A stretch of 64,000 bases of DNA from Pseudomonas pisciculturae (lineage in GTDB: Bacteria; Pseudomonadota; Gammaproteobacteria; Pseudomonadales; Pseudomonadaceae): positions 62,001 through 126,000 of the forward strand of contig NZ_JACVZE010000002.1 in NCBI RefSeq assembly GCF_015461805.1. Direction: 5' to 3'. Below, one piece after another: positions 38,122-47,303 of the stretch; position 1 is the stretch's first letter, and the number at the start of each line of letters is the position of its first letter. Position numbers and translations under genes: made by a program. The notes under the pieces are model-generated. The model did no database searches and was not told where the DNA came from. It worked only from the letters and a program-made list of their open reading frames with translations.

Positions 38122-38751
38122 ATGTCCGCCCCCAGCATGACCTTGTTCCACAACCCGGCCTCCCCCTTCGTACGCAAAGTGCGCGTGCTGCTGATCGAGA
38201 CGGGCCAGCAAGATCGCGTAACCCTGCAAGCCTGCGTTCCAACACCCGTTGCCCCGGACGCCGATGTGGTACAAGGCAACCCCGTGGGCAAGATCCCCGC
38301 CCTGCGCCTGGCCGACGGTTCGGTACTGCACGACAGCCGGGTGATCCTCGACTACTTCGACTACCAGCACGTCGGCAACCCGCTGATCCCCCGCGACGGC
38401 TCGGCCCGCTGGCGCCGCTTGACCCTGGCCTCGATGGCCGACGGCATCATGGATGCTGCCGTATTGGTGCGCTACGAAAGCGCCCTGCGCCCGGTGGAGA
38501 AACATTGGGACCAATGGCTCGACGAGCAGCGCAACAAGATCCGCCGCAGCCTCGCCGAGCTGGAAGCGGATGCGATTGCCGAGCTGACCAGCCACTTCGA
38601 TATCGCCGCGATCAGCGTGGCGTGCGCCTTGGGTTACCTGGATTTCCGCCATCCGGATATGCAATGGCGGTTGGATAACCCGATGCTTGCGGCCTGGTAT
38701 GCCGAGGTCAGCGGGCGCCCTTCGATGCAGCAGACCCAACCCCCGGTCTGA
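38122..38751 (+). CDS. Glutathione S-transferase family protein
   Basis: 209-aa protein with an N-terminal thioredoxin-like domain (SMTLFHNPASPFVRKVRVLL, cis-Pro in GKIPALRL, then DSRVILDYFD) and an all-alpha C-terminal domain. Ser rather than Cys stands at the catalytic position, as in many bacterial GSTs. ATG 38122 is preferred to 38116 because GAGG (38111-38114) then has a normal spacing. Substrate unknown. Confidence 0.85.
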   Translation: MSAPSMTLFHNPASPFVRKVRVLLIETGQQDRVTLQACVPTPVAPDADVVQGNPVGKIPALRLADGSVLHDSRVILDYFDYQHVGNPLIPRDGSARWRRLTLASMADGIMDAAVLVRYESALRPVEKHWDQWLDEQRNKIRRSLAELEADAIAELTSHFDIAAISVACALGYLDFRHPDMQWRLDNPMLAAWYAEVSGRPSMQQTQPPV

Positions 38752-38768
38752 AAGTCACTGAAGTCCAA

Positions 38769-38887
38769 TGTGGGAGGGGCGGTGCGACGATTCGACTTGC
38801 CCCCGATAGCGGACTGTCAGTTGATATCTCTATAGCTGATCCACCGCCATCGGGGGCAAGTCGAATCGTCGCACCGCCCCTCCCACA
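38769..38887. repeat. Long REPIN with a mirrored 16-base insertion in both arms
   Basis: The left arm reads TGTGGGAGGGG, then CGGTGCGACGATTCGA, then CTTGCCCCCGAT; the right arm is its exact complement. Compared with the ordinary GGGGGCTTGCCCCC arm, both copies carry the same 16-base insert in mirror orientation, giving two stems of about 39 bases separated by a spacer (GCGGACTGTCAG ... CCACCGCC). Confidence 0.9.
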
Positions 38888-38955
38888 TTGGCCGGCGATG
38901 TGGTTGAGATAGTCGACAAGACTGGCCTTCATCTGCTGATCCTCACGCAACCCAA

Positions 38956-40329
38956 TCATTGCACCGCCTCCAGATCAAACTGCAACGGCTCCACCGTCTT
39001 GCGCTTGCCCACCCCATACCAGTCCAGTTTGCGCGTCAGTACCATCACCGTACCCAGCAAGCCAAACAGCAACAGTGAGCCCATCAGCAGCGCGTAATCC
39101 TCAGCACTCAACAACCCGTACAACAAGCCATACAACGCCGCCAACGCCGCCGAAAAGCCCAGGCCGTGGGTGATGCTGCGCAGCACATGGCATACGTAGA
39201 AACCGATCAACAACACACAGGCACCGGCAGAGATGAGGTAGGCCATGGCGAAGCCGATGTGCTCGGACAACGACAACAGCAGCAGGTAGAAAAACGCCAG
39301 GGCAAAGCCCACCAACGCATACTGGATCGGGTGCACGGCCAGGCTCTTGAGCACTTCGAACAGGAAGAAGCCGGCAAACGTCAGGGCGATGAACAACAGT
39401 GCGTATTTGATCGCGCGGTCGCTCTTGAGGTACTGGTCTACCGGGTCGATGAAGTTGACGCCGAAGCTGCGGTTGCTGAAGTCTTTGCAGCCCTGGCCGT
39501 TCAGGCAGCTTTGCAGGGCTTGTTCGAGGTTGGTGGAGAAGAAAGAGGTCTGCCAGTTGGCGGTAAAGCCCTGGTCGGTAATTTCACGCTGGGCCGGCAG
39601 GAAGTTGCCGATAAAGCTCGGATGCGGCCAGTTGGAGGCGAGCGAAACCTGGCTGATCTTACCCACCGGCACCACTTGCAGTTGTTCGGTGCCTTGCAGG
39701 CGCAGGTCGAACGCAAAATCCACGACATAGGGCTTCTTGATGTCCTGCTCAGGCAACGCCACGTGCACGCCCTCACCCAGCCAGTCCACTTGGGAGCCCG
39801 GCTCAAACTCCAGGCGTTGGCTGCCCAGCTCCAGTTTCAATGCGTTTTCGATGCCGCGAATATCGCTGATGCCCACCGCCAGGAATGCCGGCTCAAAGCG
39901 GTAATCGGCGAAGTCTTCGGTGATGCCCAATTGCGCAGGCAACTCGAACCGCCCGCTGATGCGGTTGTCGGCGTGGAACAGCCGCGCCTGGTAGATGCCT
40001 CGGGCACGCAGCTCGGTCTGCACTTTGCCGTCCAGCTCAAAATGGTCCGGCAGGAAATACAGGCGGCCGCGCTCTTCACGGGTTTCCTCGTAGCGCTTGT
40101 TGAGCTTTTCGTTGAGTTTCCACTCGCGCACGGTCTTGCGATACGGCACCACCATCACCGGGCCGGCGAGGCGCTGGCTGTAACTGGAGCTGCGGGCAAT
40201 GTCGTCCAACACCTGATCACGCGTGAACTGGCGGTCGGCGATGATGCCGTTGATCATCAGCAATGGAATCAGCAACACCAGCATCAGCAGCGCAATCGCG
40301 CCGAGTTTGAAAAGCAGACTGCGGTTCAT
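38956..40329 (-). CDS. creD: CreD, inner membrane protein
   Basis: 457-aa protein with one N-terminal membrane anchor (LGAIALLMLVLLIPLLMING), a large periplasmic domain (YSQRLAGPVMVVPYR), and about six C-terminal membrane segments. CreD is the main effector of the CreBC regulon and is linked to beta-lactam response and envelope integrity. Start at ATG 40329 in the MNRSLLFKLG context; the open frame extends further upstream without support. It is 52 bases after creC. Confidence 0.93.
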   Translation of the reverse strand: MNRSLLFKLGAIALLMLVLLIPLLMINGIIADRQFTRDQVLDDIARSSSYSQRLAGPVMVVPYRKTVREWKLNEKLNKRYEETREERGRLYFLPDHFELDGKVQTELRARGIYQARLFHADNRISGRFELPAQLGITEDFADYRFEPAFLAVGISDIRGIENALKLELGSQRLEFEPGSQVDWLGEGVHVALPEQDIKKPYVVDFAFDLRLQGTEQLQVVPVGKISQVSLASNWPHPSFIGNFLPAQREITDQGFTANWQTSFFSTNLEQALQSCLNGQGCKDFSNRSFGVNFIDPVDQYLKSDRAIKYALLFIALTFAGFFLFEVLKSLAVHPIQYALVGFALAFFYLLLLSLSEHIGFAMAYLISAGACVLLIGFYVCHVLRSITHGLGFSAALAALYGLLYGLLSAEDYALLMGSLLLFGLLGTVMVLTRKLDWYGVGKRKTVEPLQFDLEAVQ

Positions 40330-40381
40330 GGGGACTCTCCCTGTTTTGATGGGCAGAGTCTGGGCAGCCTGTGTGGGAGAT

Positions 40382-41821
40382 TTATGTGGGTTGTGTGGAG
40401 ACTGTGTGGAGATGCAGCACCACTTGCACGCCACCGGGTACGTTGCCGATCTGCAAGGCGCCGCCGTGCAGCTTCATCACTTCTTCGACAAAGTTAAGGC
40501 CCAGGCCCGTGCTTTTGCGCCCGCTGGCGGGGCGTGGCAGCGAATAGAAGCGTTCGCTCAGGCGCGGCAGCGCGTAGTCGGGAATCGCGGCGGCCTGGTT
40601 GAACAGGCTGACCTGCACGTCATTGCGTTGCGTCTGTGCACTGAACTTCAACAGGCCGCCGGGCGGTGTGAAATCCAGCGCATTTTCCAGCAGGTTGCCC
40701 AGGGCCTGGCGCAGCAGGAAGGGCTCGCCGTACACCTTCACATCAGCGGCAATCGCCTGCTCGACCTGCAAGCCGGCTCGTTCGATCCGAGCACATTGGC
40801 CCGTGAGCACAGCCTCGACCATCGCCGCCAGCGGGATGCTTGCCTGTTCTTCCAGGCCCTGACGCTGCTCCACTTGCGCCAGGTTCAGCAGGCGCTCGAT
40901 CAGCTGTTGCAAGCGTGCGCTCTCGCTGTCGATGTTGCCGACAAAACGCTGCTGCTGCTCGCGACTCATGTCGCCCTGCAACAGCTCTGCCGCACCGCGA
41001 ATCGCCGCCAGCGGGCTCTTCAATTCGTGGGTCAGGGTGTGCACGTAATGCTCGACGTAGGCCTTGCCTTCCAACTGCGTGCGCATGTGCTCTACAGCGG
41101 TGGATAACTGTTTGAGCTCGCCCCCACGGTAATGCGGCAACTCAGCACGCCGGCCTTCGCTGACCGCCTCGGCATAGGCCGTGAGCCGTCGCAGGGCCGC
41201 GCTCAGCCACCACGACAACAACGCACCGAGCAGCAGGCCCAAAATCACCAGACCGGCGCCGTACCACAGCAGGCGCCGCTCAGTGCGGTCCACATACGGC
41301 TGCAACGAGCTGTTGGGCTTGGCCACGGTGACCACGCCGATGATCTGGCCGTTGTCACGAATCGGCGCCCCTACGTGCATGACCGACGACGTGGCGTCAT
41401 TCGTGTCGCTGCGAGTGGAGCGCGCGCCGTACTCGCCGCGCAGGGTCAGGTACACGTCGTTCCATTTGGAATAGTCCTGGCCCACCGCTTCGCCCATGGA
41501 GTCCAGTAACACGATGCCCTTGGCGTCGGTCACATAGATGCGGTGGTTGACCTGGTTTTTCGGCAGGCCCCAGATGGTCGCCCCCGGCTGGCGATTACCG
41601 TAAGCCTTGAGCAATTCGGGCCAGTGGCTTTGGCCGAGGGTGCCGTTCTTGACGTCCAGCCTTAAGACTTCAGCCAGCAGGTTGGCCGTATCCACCAGGG
41701 TTTCTTCGGTGGACTGGCGCACACCGGGGCGGATTTCCTTCATCACCGTACTGAGTACGAAGTAGCCGGTGAGGCCGATAAACAGCGCATACACCAGGAA
41801 GATCCGCAGCCCCAGGCGCAT
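40382..41821 (-). CDS. creC: CreC sensor histidine kinase
   Basis: 479-aa kinase: N-terminal membrane segment, periplasmic sensor (RIYVTDAKGIVLLDSMG), second membrane segment (LLWYGAGLVILGLLLGALLS), HAMP-like linker, H box HTLTHELKSPLAAIRGA and ATP domain (GRKSTGLGLNFVEEVMKLHG). It shares one base with the creB stop (TGATG), indicating coupling. It phosphorylates CreB. Confidence 0.94.
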   Translation of the reverse strand: MRLGLRIFLVYALFIGLTGYFVLSTVMKEIRPGVRQSTEETLVDTANLLAEVLRLDVKNGTLGQSHWPELLKAYGNRQPGATIWGLPKNQVNHRIYVTDAKGIVLLDSMGEAVGQDYSKWNDVYLTLRGEYGARSTRSDTNDATSSVMHVGAPIRDNGQIIGVVTVAKPNSSLQPYVDRTERRLLWYGAGLVILGLLLGALLSWWLSAALRRLTAYAEAVSEGRRAELPHYRGGELKQLSTAVEHMRTQLEGKAYVEHYVHTLTHELKSPLAAIRGAAELLQGDMSREQQQRFVGNIDSESARLQQLIERLLNLAQVEQRQGLEEQASIPLAAMVEAVLTGQCARIERAGLQVEQAIAADVKVYGEPFLLRQALGNLLENALDFTPPGGLLKFSAQTQRNDVQVSLFNQAAAIPDYALPRLSERFYSLPRPASGRKSTGLGLNFVEEVMKLHGGALQIGNVPGGVQVVLHLHTVSTQPT

Positions 41822-42489
41822 CAGCTGTTGCTCGGGCTGTAGCTGTAGCCGAGGCCGCGATGGGTCTGGATTGGTTCGGCGTCGGCCGCCACGCTGCGCA
41901 GTTTGCCACGCAGGCTTTTGATATGGCTGTCGATGTTGCGCTCGTAACCGGCATCGGCCGCCACGCCCACCGCGTCCAATAATTGCTCGCGACTGAACAC
42001 CCGCTCGGGCTGTTCCAGCAGGCTTTGCAGCAGGCGGAATTCGTGTCGCGTCAGGCTCAGTGGCTGGCCGCGGTAGCTGATCTGCATACGCTCCTGATCC
42101 ACCAGGAATACGGCGGGCGCCACACCGGGGCCAACCCGCTTGAGGATCGCCCGTACCCGCGCCGCCACTTCCCGTGGGCTGAACGGCTTGACCACATAAT
42201 CATCGGCGCCGATCTCCAGCCCCACCACGCGGTCGATCTCGCCGTCCCTGGCACTGAGGAACATCACCGGCACTTCGCTGAAACGACGCAATTGCTTACA
42301 GGTTTCAAAGCCCGTGATGTCCGGTAGGCCAATGTCAAGGATGATCAGGTCAGCCGGGGTTTGGCGCTGATGGGCCAGCGCTTCCTGGCCCAGGCTCAAC
42401 CAAGTGGTGGTGAAGCCTTCGCCTTGCAGGGCGAATACCAGCGTATCGGCGATGGCCGCTTCGTCTTCGACAATCAGGATGTGGGGCAT
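41821..42489 (-). CDS. creB: CreB response regulator
   Basis: 222-aa OmpR-type regulator: receiver domain with ILIVEDEAAIADTLV and DLIILDIGLPDITGF (phospho-Asp), SPREVAARVRAILKR linker and a C-terminal winged helix (LSLTRHEFRLLQSLLEQPER, ending RGLGYSYSP). It is the first of creBCD and 9 bases after the retropepsin-like gene. Confidence 0.95.
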   Translation of the reverse strand: MPHILIVEDEAAIADTLVFALQGEGFTTTWLSLGQEALAHQRQTPADLIILDIGLPDITGFETCKQLRRFSEVPVMFLSARDGEIDRVVGLEIGADDYVVKPFSPREVAARVRAILKRVGPGVAPAVFLVDQERMQISYRGQPLSLTRHEFRLLQSLLEQPERVFSREQLLDAVGVAADAGYERNIDSHIKSLRGKLRSVAADAEPIQTHRGLGYSYSPSNS

Positions 42490-42498
42490 GGGGCTCTG

Positions 42499-42999
42499 TC
42501 AGCAGTCCGGTTTGTCGGCAGTGTAACGACGGGCCGGGTTTACCGCAGCGCCAAATTCACGCAGGGCCTTGGCACCAATCAGCAACGGGTAGTTGAAGCT
42601 GCTGCGGTCGGTGAGGTTGACCTCGACCGTGCGCTTGACGTTACCCAGGCACATTTCCAGGTCGATCACCGGGCGCTTTGCCACGCTGGCTTCGTCCTTG
42701 TCGTCATCTTCGTCGGCGCGGCTTTTGATCTTACTGATGCGCGACACCTTGTGTTCGTAGACCTTGACGCCAGCATCCTTGCCGCCGAGGCGAAAGCGCA
42801 CCCAGTCGTCGCCGTCACGGGTGAAGGTCTCGATATCACGGGCCGACAACGAAGCGGTCAGGGCGCCGGTGTCCATCTTGGCCTTGAAGGTTTCGCCGAT
42901 CTCCGGCAGTTGGATGTATTCGTAGCGACCGTAAAGGGTCGGTTCGGCGGCCATGACGGGCAAGGCAACCAGGGCGAAGGCAGCAAGGATCAGTTTCAC
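42499..42999 (-). CDS. Retropepsin-like/RimK-associated periplasmic protease family protein
   Basis: 166-aa protein with a signal peptide (MKLILAAFALVALPVMAA) and an aspartic-protease-like core, AKMDTGALTASLSA, where DTG is the catalytic motif; this is the DUF785/putative ATP-dependent zinc protease family. It precedes creB by 9 bases on the same strand and is probably co-expressed. It is divergent from the acyltransferase. Confidence 0.82.
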   Translation of the reverse strand: MKLILAAFALVALPVMAAEPTLYGRYEYIQLPEIGETFKAKMDTGALTASLSARDIETFTRDGDDWVRFRLGGKDAGVKVYEHKVSRISKIKSRADEDDDKDEASVAKRPVIDLEMCLGNVKRTVEVNLTDRSSFNYPLLIGAKALREFGAAVNPARRYTADKPDC

Positions 43000-43139
43000 G
43001 AAGTCATTCCCTCGGAAAGAAGTAGGCGAATTCTAGACCGCAAAGGCCGTCTTTAGTTAGATGCTCTGGCGAATCGGGATTTGGCCTCGAGACTCACCTC
43101 TCTTATCATGACCCGCCCACACGATCTCAAGAGTTGCTT

Positions 43140-44027
43140 ATGCGCCGCCTGCTCACCGGCTGTTTTGTGTCACTGCTGCTGTTGCTCAACACCCTGGTGC
43201 TGATCGGCCCGTTGATGGTGTTTGCCTTGCTCAAGCTGGTGGCCCCCGGCCGCTCGCGTGACTACATGTCGTGGGCCGTGATGTGGATCGCCGAGACCTG
43301 GGCCGAGATCGATAAACTCATCTTCGCCCTATGCATCCCCACCCAATGGGACATTCGCGGCGGCGACGACCTGCGCGGCGATACTTCTTATCTGGTGATC
43401 AGCAACCACCAATCCTGGGTGGACATCCCGGCGCTGATCCAGGCCCTCAACCGGCGTACGCCATTCTTCAAATTCTTCCTGAAAAAAGAACTGATCTGGG
43501 TGCCCTTCCTGGGCCTGGCCTGGTGGGCGTTGGATTACCCGTTCATGAAACGCTACACCAAGGCGTTCCTGGCCAAGCACCCGGAGCTGGCGGGCCAGGA
43601 TTTGAAAATCACCAAACAGGCCTGCGAGCTGTTCAAGCGTCAGCCGGTGACGGTGGTCAATTACCTGGAAGGCACACGATTCAACGAAGCCAAGCGCAAG
43701 CAACAGGATTCGCCGTTTACCCGTTTGCTCAAGCCCAAGGCGGGCGGCGTGGCGTTTGTATTGGCGGCGATGGGCGAGCAGTTGGACGCGATCCTCGATG
43801 TGACCGTGGTTTATCCACAAGAGAAGATTCCGGGGTTCTGGGACTTGATCAGCGGCGCGGTGCCGAAAGTGATCATCGATATCCGCACTCGCGAACTGGA
43901 CCCGGCGTTGTGGCAAGGGGATTACGAGAACGACCCGGCGTTTCGCCAGACCATCCAGAACTGGGTGAACCAGCTCTGGAACGAGAAGGATGCGCGCATC
44001 GCACAACTGCGCGCAGAGCGTACTTAG
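43140..44027 (+). CDS. PlsC-type 1-acyl-glycerol-phosphate acyltransferase (YihG-like)
   Basis: 295-aa membrane-associated acyltransferase. An N-terminal hydrophobic segment is followed by the HX4D catalytic motif (VISNHQSWVDIPAL), FFLKKELIWVPFLGLAWWAL, and VNYLEGTRF; the whole pattern is closest to YihG/YihG-like LPAATs. ATG 43140 with AAGAG upstream is used (open frame starts at 43134). It acts in phospholipid acyl chain remodelling. The stop overlaps that of the next gene. Confidence 0.87.
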   Translation: MRRLLTGCFVSLLLLLNTLVLIGPLMVFALLKLVAPGRSRDYMSWAVMWIAETWAEIDKLIFALCIPTQWDIRGGDDLRGDTSYLVISNHQSWVDIPALIQALNRRTPFFKFFLKKELIWVPFLGLAWWALDYPFMKRYTKAFLAKHPELAGQDLKITKQACELFKRQPVTVVNYLEGTRFNEAKRKQQDSPFTRLLKPKAGGVAFVLAAMGEQLDAILDVTVVYPQEKIPGFWDLISGAVPKVIIDIRTRELDPALWQGDYENDPAFRQTIQNWVNQLWNEKDARIAQLRAERT

Positions 44028-44596
44028 CTGCCGGTGCCCCAGGCCTGGGCCAGTTTGCCCAGTACAGAATCGCTGGCCCCCTGACCGCCCAGGTACTGCA
44101 GGATCACCGGCGCAAACTGGCCGATCATGCCGCTGTCCATGCCCAACGCGCTAAACGCCGTGTTGAGGTCATTGGTGCTCTTCACATTGCCCAGCAGGCC
44201 GTCCAGGCCGCTGGTCTTGCTGCCGCCGGTCTGGCCGAGCATGCCGCTCAAGGCACCGAGACTGCCCAAGGCATTGTTGCCCGACAACTGGTCCAGGCCC
44301 GGCACGCTGCTGCCCAATTGCGAATAGTCATTGCCGCTCAGCTTGTTTTTAGCCAGGCCCAACATGGCGCCGGTGCCGCCGACAGCCTGCTCGGGGGTGA
44401 TGTTCAGTTGTGAGGTCAGTGCACTCAGCAAGCCGGCCGTCTCGGACGACGGTGCGGCGGCAGCGGCCTTGTTGTTGCCACCCTGCATGCCGGAAATGGC
44501 ATTGGCCGCATCGCCAAGGCTGAAGCCTGCGGCAAACACCGGGCCGGCTGCCAGAGTCATCAGACAGGAAAGGGCGAAACCGCGTGAAATCTTCAT
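44024..44596 (-). CDS. DUF2780 secreted protein
   Basis: 190-aa protein with a signal peptide (GFALSCLMTLAAGPVFAAG) and a Gly/Ser/Leu-rich mature part (LTSQLNITPEQAVGGTGAML, ending QYLGGQGASDSVLGKLAQAW), the DUF2780/VcgC-like family. Function unknown. The start is ATG 44596 with AGAGG upstream. The convergent stops with the acyltransferase overlap by 3 bases. Confidence 0.82.
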   Translation of the reverse strand: MKISRGFALSCLMTLAAGPVFAAGFSLGDAANAISGMQGGNNKAAAAAPSSETAGLLSALTSQLNITPEQAVGGTGAMLGLAKNKLSGNDYSQLGSSVPGLDQLSGNNALGSLGALSGMLGQTGGSKTSGLDGLLGNVKSTNDLNTAFSALGMDSGMIGQFAPVILQYLGGQGASDSVLGKLAQAWGTGS

Positions 44597-44732
44597 TGAA
44601 ACAACCTCTGGATATAGGTGCGAAAGCAGGCGTTTGACTGGGCATCCGGCACATTGTTCAAAACGGGTCGAGGAACCCAATGGCGGGGTTGCAGTCCATG
44701 CAATGAATGCAAAACTTGCCAGGACCAACCCG

Positions 44733-45197
44733 ATGAGCGCCACCCGCCACGCCGTAATTGTGATTGAGCAAAAAAAACCATTCTGGAACCGCCCTCGCGT
44801 TTTTGTCGGCGTGTGCCTGGCCATCGTCGCAGGCGTGGGCGGCGCGCTGTACAACCAAGACAACGTCAAGTCTGCCGCCACGCTGGTGACCGTCACCCAG
44901 CAGCCAGCCGCGCAGTTGATGGCGCACAAGGACTATCTTGAAGTCGAACCGATTGCGACCGCCGCGCCAGAGCCGGATCGCAGCCTGGAGCTGTGGGCAA
45001 TGCCTGAAGGCAAGGCACCGGTTTCATTGGGGCTGCTACCGGAGGACGGCAAAGGCATCATTGGCCTGAACCCGCGCCAGCAGGCCAGCATTCGCAAGCC
45101 GGTGGAGGTGATGGTGAGTTCGGAGCTCAAGGGTGGATCGCGGAGCAAGCAGCCGACAGGGCCGACGATTTATCAGGGAGCGTTGGCGGCTCGCTGA
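44733..45197 (+). CDS. RskA-like anti-sigma C-terminal domain, no anti-sigma domain
   Basis: 154-aa protein: cytoplasmic lead (SATRHAVIVIEQKKPFWNRP), a single membrane segment (VFVGVCLAIVAGVGGALY) and a periplasmic part ending LELWAMPEGKAPVSLGLLP and QPTGPTIYQGAL, the hallmark of RskA-type anti-sigma factors. A full protein would begin with about 90 residues of zinc-binding anti-sigma domain; none is found in any frame upstream, and no sigma gene is near. It is therefore a truncated or stand-alone form. ATG 44703 is an alternative start. Confidence 0.65.
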   Translation: MSATRHAVIVIEQKKPFWNRPRVFVGVCLAIVAGVGGALYNQDNVKSAATLVTVTQQPAAQLMAHKDYLEVEPIATAAPEPDRSLELWAMPEGKAPVSLGLLPEDGKGIIGLNPRQQASIRKPVEVMVSSELKGGSRSKQPTGPTIYQGALAAR

Positions 45198-45460
45198 GTC
45201 ACTTTACCCTGTCTTGAAGTGGAACCTTTTCCCTAAAGGCGATTGGAGAGGCACGTATTGCGAAGACCTGGACATTACCCAATGCTCATTTGCGCATCCG
45301 TGAAAAGCGCCGCCGAAGCCTTCCTACAGTGACCGTCCACACATTCACAACCCGCGCTCCAGGTTCTGGCGGAACTCATCCATCCGGACAGCCCACCCAA
45401 GGTGGCCCTCCTATTCACATTCAACGGGGAGGCTCAGCCACAAAACAAGGAGCTGTAACG

Positions 45461-45850
45461 ATGATGATCGGATTGATACCCAATTTTTATGTTGCCTTCA
45501 GTGCAATCAACCATTTGCCTTCTCGTACGCAAGACGGGGCCTCACCGCCCCAGGCCAGCGGCATCGACCAATGCCCTGCGCCCCGCGATATCCAATCCAA
45601 ACCCTACACAGACCCTGACCTCCCAGCGCCCTTTGGCGAGGGCTATCAATACAGCGCCACCGCCAACGGCAAAACGTGGGCAGGGCAAACGGCAGCAACC
45701 ACAGATGACTATTTGGCCCCGGAACACGAGCTCAAGGCCGAGGAATTCAGTGAACGCAACGGTAAGTTTTTTTGCGATTACGGCGGCAAACGCCAGATCA
45801 AGAACGGTGAAGTGAGCGATCCCTATCTGCGCCTCTCAACCCTCAAGTAA
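45461..45850 (+). CDS. Hypothetical protein, 129 aa
   Basis: The start MMIGLIPNFYVAFSAINHLP follows AAGGAG at a normal distance and the gene ends just before a strong terminator. The N-terminus is weakly hydrophobic; the C-terminal half is polar (ATANGKTWAGQTAATTDDYL, then NGKFFCDYGGKRQIKN). No family is recognised. The 263 bases before it show no gene. Confidence 0.6.
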   Translation: MMIGLIPNFYVAFSAINHLPSRTQDGASPPQASGIDQCPAPRDIQSKPYTDPDLPAPFGEGYQYSATANGKTWAGQTAATTDDYLAPEHELKAEEFSERNGKFFCDYGGKRQIKNGEVSDPYLRLSTLK

Positions 45851-45854
45851 CCGA

Positions 45855-45888
45855 TAAAAAATGGCGACCTCAGGGGTCGCCATTTTTT
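45855..45888. terminator. Strong bidirectional terminator between the orphan gene and fdhA
   Basis: AAAAAATGGCGACC pairs perfectly with GGTCGCCATTTTTT around TCAGG. It can end both the orphan gene and the fdhA transcript arriving from the right. Confidence 0.92.
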
Positions 45889-45918
45889 CAGTACTGCCCG
45901 CTATGCTGCACTGGACAG

Positions 45919-47118
45919 TTACGCTGCACTGAACAGTTTGTGCGGATCAATTACAAATTTCTTCGGCACGCCCGCATCGAACTCGCCATACCCACGTGGC
46001 GCATCGTCCAGGCTGATCACCTGCACGCCGACGATGTCAGCAATGTTGAGCCGGTCCCACATGATCGCCTGCATCAGTTGGCGGTTGTACTTCATCACCG
46101 GCGTTTGCCCGGTATGGAAGCTGTGGGATTTAGCCCAGCCCAAACCAAAGCGAATGCTCAGGCTGCCCATTTTCGCAGCGGCATCCACCGCACCCGGGTC
46201 TTCGGTGACGTACAGGCCAGGGATACCAATCTTGCCCGCCACGCGCACCACACCCATCAACGAGTTGAGCACAGTGGCCGGGGCTTCGGCCTTGACGCCA
46301 TCATGGCCGTGGCCACGTGCTTCGAAGCCTACGCAGTCAACTGCGCAGTCCACTTCCGGCTCGCCCAGCAGCGCGGCGATCTGTTCGTGCAGCGGGGTGT
46401 CGGTGGACAGGTCGGCAATTTCAAAGCCCTGAGCTTTGGCGTGGGCCAGGCGGATCGGGTTAACGTCGCCGATGATCACCACCGCAGCGCCCAACAGGCG
46501 AGCGGAAGCGGCAGCGGCCAGGCCGACCGGGCCGGCGCCAGCGATATACACGGTGCTGCCTGGGCCAACGCCGGCCGTCACAGCGCCGTGGTAGCCGGTG
46601 GGCAGAATGTCGGAGAGGCAGGTCAGGTCACGGATTTTTTCCATGGCCTTGTCGCGGTCCGGCAGTTTCAGCAAGTTGAAGTCGGCATACGGCACCAGCA
46701 CGTACTCGGCCTGGCCGCCGGTCCAGTCGCCCATGTCGACGTAGCCGTAGGCACCGCCCGGACGGGCCGGGTTGACGCTCAAGCACACACCGGTGTGTTG
46801 TTCTTTGCAAGAACGGCAGAGGCCGCAGGCGACGTTGAACGGTACCGAGACCAGGTCGCCGATTTTCAGGTTTTCGACGCCGCTGCCCATCTCGATCACT
46901 TCGCCGGTGATCTCGTGACCGAGCACCAGGCCGACCTGGGCAGTGGTGCGGCCGCGCACCATGTGTTGGTCGGAGCCGCAGATGTTGGTGGAGACCACGC
47001 GCAGGATGACGCCGTGCTCAATCTTCCTGCCACGGGGGTCCTGCATTTTGGGATAGTCGATTTTCTGTACTTCGACTTGGCCGTTGCCGAGATACACGAC
47101 ACCACGATTACCAGACAT
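45919..47118 (-). CDS. fdhA: Glutathione-independent formaldehyde dehydrogenase
   Basis: 399-aa zinc alcohol-dehydrogenase-fold enzyme oxidising formaldehyde to formate with NAD. Zinc ligands are in STNICGSDQHMVRG and GHEITGEV; structural zinc cysteines are CGLCRSCKEQHTGVC; the NAD site is IAGAGPVGLAAAASARLLGA. It removes formaldehyde set free by sarcosine oxidation and stands at the end of the glyA-sox cluster, after a REPIN. Confidence 0.94.
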   Translation of the reverse strand: MSGNRGVVYLGNGQVEVQKIDYPKMQDPRGRKIEHGVILRVVSTNICGSDQHMVRGRTTAQVGLVLGHEITGEVIEMGSGVENLKIGDLVSVPFNVACGLCRSCKEQHTGVCLSVNPARPGGAYGYVDMGDWTGGQAEYVLVPYADFNLLKLPDRDKAMEKIRDLTCLSDILPTGYHGAVTAGVGPGSTVYIAGAGPVGLAAAASARLLGAAVVIIGDVNPIRLAHAKAQGFEIADLSTDTPLHEQIAALLGEPEVDCAVDCVGFEARGHGHDGVKAEAPATVLNSLMGVVRVAGKIGIPGLYVTEDPGAVDAAAKMGSLSIRFGLGWAKSHSFHTGQTPVMKYNRQLMQAIMWDRLNIADIVGVQVISLDDAPRGYGEFDAGVPKKFVIDPHKLFSAA

Positions 47119-47224
47119 GCTTTCACCTCGCTGTTGTTTTTATGGAACAGCGTTGCCCTTGGATGGGCAGCGCGTTAAATGCTCGGGTACAGATGCTGTT
47201 TGTTGCTTTGTCCGTTAGGGCCTC

Positions 47225-47295
47225 ATCGGGGGCAAGCCCCCTCCCACATTGGATAGGCGGCGCGATCAAAATGTGGGAGGGGGCTTGCCCCCGAT
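47225..47295. repeat. REPIN, GGGGGCTTGCCCCC type, between purU and fdhA
   Basis: ATCGGGGGCAAGCCCCCTCC and its complement with a short spacer (ATTGGATAGGCGGCGCGATC). It lies in the 185-base gap between purU and fdhA. Confidence 0.9.
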
Positions 47296-47303
47296 GGCGT
47301 CAG

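Noticed and set aside
43811..43819. Single TTATCCACA sites inside genes (also 63729-63737)
   Set aside because: Single copies within coding sequence are expected by chance in a window of this size and are not treated as functional.
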